From Lutibacter sp. (GTDB lineage Bacteria > Bacteroidota > Bacteroidia > Flavobacteriales > Flavobacteriaceae): DNA of 6,601 nucleotides. Below the pieces are notes generated by a model. It was not told where the DNA came from and did no database searches. It worked only from the letters and a program-made list of their open reading frames with translations. The position numbers were made by a program, and so were the translations under genes. The stretch is from positions 1-6,601 of the forward strand of contig JAUVOS010000146.1 of assembly GCA_030599055.1 (NCBI GenBank), in the 5' to 3' direction. This document shows, in pieces, positions 5,146-6,601 of the stretch. Each line of letters opens with the position of its first letter. Within the stretch, counting starts at the first letter, position 1.

Positions 5146-6477
5146 ATGAAGCGTTTTTCTAAGATATTACTACCCATACTACTAATTCTTGTGGGTTTTG
5201 TTTATTTACAATACCCACGATTAAATATTATCTCAGGTTATAGTGCAAAAAATATGTGTTCGTGTATGTTTGAAGCTGATAGAACACAAGAATTTGTCAC
5301 AGCAACTGACAATAACTTTTCGCCGATTAATATTGCAAAATATGAAGTTGATACTGTTAGAAAAAGAGTAACCTCTTCTGTCTTTGGTTTGATGAAACGT
5401 ACTGCAGTTTATCAAGAGGATATTGGCTGTAAATTGCTGTTAAAAAACGATGAAGTTCCTGATATTAGCTATGCTCCAGTACCCCATAATTGTCCAGACG
5501 AAGCTCCTTTTCCCTATGGAAATGAGGAGCAAAAGGATAGTATTTTCCTTAGTATTGATTATGCGAAATTACAACAGGCGGTTTCCAATACTTTTGACAA
5601 AGAAGGAGTGGATAGTTTAAAAACACGTTCCTTGTTAGTGATTTATAAAAATCAAATAATTACAGAAAAATATATTAAAGGCTTTGATAAAAATAGTAAA
5701 ATTTTGGGTTGGTCTATGGCAAAAAGCGTATTGGCAACTTTGTTTGGCGTTCTAGAAAGACAGGGGAAAATTGACCTAAACTCGACCCATTTATTTCCGG
5801 AATGGGAAAATGATGAAAGAAAAAATATTAGCTTGCGAGCGATGTTACAGATGAATAGTGGACTTAAATGGGAGGAAAACTACGATAAAATAAGCGATGT
5901 TACTAAAATGTTGTTTTTGGATAAAGATATGTCACAAATGCAATTACACAAGCCTTTAGAATTTGAAATTAATAAGCATTGGAATTATTCATCAGGCACT
6001 TCAAATTTATTATCGGCCTACTTACGAAAGCAATTTCCTAATCATGAGGTCTATTTAGATTTTCCAATAAAAGAATTATTTGACAAGATTGGTATGTCAT
6101 CCATGATTATAGAGACAGATTTATCAGGGAATTACGTGGCATCTTCTTACGCATGGGCAACTACAAGAGATTGGGCTAAATTGGGTTTGCTTTATTTAAA
6201 TCGAGGCAATTGGAATGGTGAACAACTACTTAATGAAAGTTGGGTTGACTATGTGAAAAAACCAACTGAAAGTTCAAATGGAACTTATGGGGCACATTTT
6301 TGGGTGGATAAAGACAAAACCTATACAGATATACCAAATGATTTATACTTTATGGACGGCTATCAGGGTCAAAGAGTATTTATAATTCCTTCAAAAGATT
6401 TGGTAGTTGTCCGAATGGGTTTATCAGATATTGATTTCAACAAAATGTTGCAAGAAATTATTGAATCGATAAGATAG
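5146..6477 (+). CDS. Membrane-anchored serine hydrolase, class C beta-lactamase fold
   Basis: A 443-residue protein of the beta-lactamase/EstB/penicillin-binding fold (PF00144 type). A single membrane anchor or uncleaved signal covers about 6-22. The region 31-120 (GYSAKNMCSCMFEADR) is the lead domain shared by a subgroup of bacterial serine hydrolases. The nucleophile motif is S190-M-A-K193. The second motif is Y281-S-S-G, so the residue two places after the tyrosine is serine where true class C beta-lactamases have asparagine. The third-motif region is DGYQGQ (404-409) rather than KTG. These features point to an esterase or amidase acting on an unknown extracytoplasmic substrate rather than antibiotic resistance. 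It is transcribed away from the efflux operon, sharing a 275-bp control region, so joint control by the TetR protein is possible. The ATG directly precedes the basic start of the anchor (MKRFSK). The catalytic type is well supported; the substrate is unknown. Confidence 0.9.
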   Translation: MKRFSKILLPILLILVGFVYLQYPRLNIISGYSAKNMCSCMFEADRTQEFVTATDNNFSPINIAKYEVDTVRKRVTSSVFGLMKRTAVYQEDIGCKLLLKNDEVPDISYAPVPHNCPDEAPFPYGNEEQKDSIFLSIDYAKLQQAVSNTFDKEGVDSLKTRSLLVIYKNQIITEKYIKGFDKNSKILGWSMAKSVLATLFGVLERQGKIDLNSTHLFPEWENDERKNISLRAMLQMNSGLKWEENYDKISDVTKMLFLDKDMSQMQLHKPLEFEINKHWNYSSGTSNLLSAYLRKQFPNHEVYLDFPIKELFDKIGMSSMIIETDLSGNYVASSYAWATTRDWAKLGLLYLNRGNWNGEQLLNESWVDYVKKPTESSNGTYGAHFWVDKDKTYTDIPNDLYFMDGYQGQRVFIIPSKDLVVVRMGLSDIDFNKMLQEIIESIR

Positions 6478-6478
6478 C

Positions 6479-6501
6479 TTTTTTTGAAAAAAAATCTATA
6501 G
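6479..6501 (+). terminator. Weak A/T-only hairpin after the hydrolase
   Basis: Seven T (6479-6485) face eight A (6487-6494) directly after the stop codon, flanked by ATAG and CTAT that could extend the stem. It lacks G+C pairs and a proper U tail, so it is at most a poor intrinsic terminator. A second small dyad (TAAACT 6546-6551, AGTTTA 6559-6564) follows; no gene is visible from 6478 to the window end. Confidence 0.25.
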
Positions 6502-6601
6502 TTATGCTGATAAGAATAAGAAAATTGTAACAAAGATTAAGATTGTAAACTCTTTCAAAGTTTATGTTTCCCGTTGTATAAATTCCGATTTTAAAGAAGG
6601 A

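Noticed and set aside
5146..6477. A class C beta-lactamase resistance gene.
   Set aside because: The Y-x-N and K-T-G motifs of true AmpC enzymes are not conserved and the protein has a membrane anchor and extra N-terminal region.

Overview
The window looks like chromosomal DNA of a member of the Bacteroidota, most likely a flavobacterium. The grounds are high A+T content, start codons preceded by A/T-rich sequence without Shine-Dalgarno motifs, a sequence matching the Bacteroidota promoter (TTTG, about 20 nt, TAnnTTTG), a lipoprotein with an SDD motif after its lipid-modified cysteine, and protein sequences typical of that group. No rRNA, tRNA, CRISPR array or transposase gene was seen.

Left and centre (1-4870, all on the minus strand): a drug-efflux type operon, read from right to left. 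It runs TetR-family regulator (4265-4870), TolC-like outer-membrane channel (3004-4263), HlyD/YbhG-like adaptor lipoprotein (2049-2927), a small 23S-IVS-type four-helix-bundle protein (1663-2010), a first ABC ATPase (673-1575) and a second ABC ATPase cut by the window edge (1-486). The order recalls the Escherichia coli cecR-ybhGFSR locus, with a TolC gene added and the two ATPase halves of YbhF as separate genes. The membrane permeases would be expected just left of position 1. Regulator, channel, adaptor and ATPases would together form an autoregulated tripartite exporter.

The operon's spacers are unusual. TetR and TolC are separated by one nucleotide, but every later junction is filled with short-period A/T-rich repeats (7, 16 and 24 bp), and several stop codons lie in or against them. 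The four-helix-bundle gene is bracketed by a 29-bp inverted repeat with 28 matches (1596-1624 and 2016-2044). In the mRNA this would form a long stem enclosing just that gene, as in the intervening sequences of bacterial 23S rRNA from which this protein family is known. This is the most interesting feature of the window.

Divergent control region (4871-5145, 275 bp): it holds a good minus-strand promoter, two 16-bp near-palindromic candidate operators about 107 bp apart, a 13-bp tandem repeat and a long hairpin (5065-5109).

Right (5146-6477, plus strand): a membrane-anchored serine hydrolase of the class C beta-lactamase/esterase fold. The last 124 bases hold no recognisable gene, only weak A/T hairpins.
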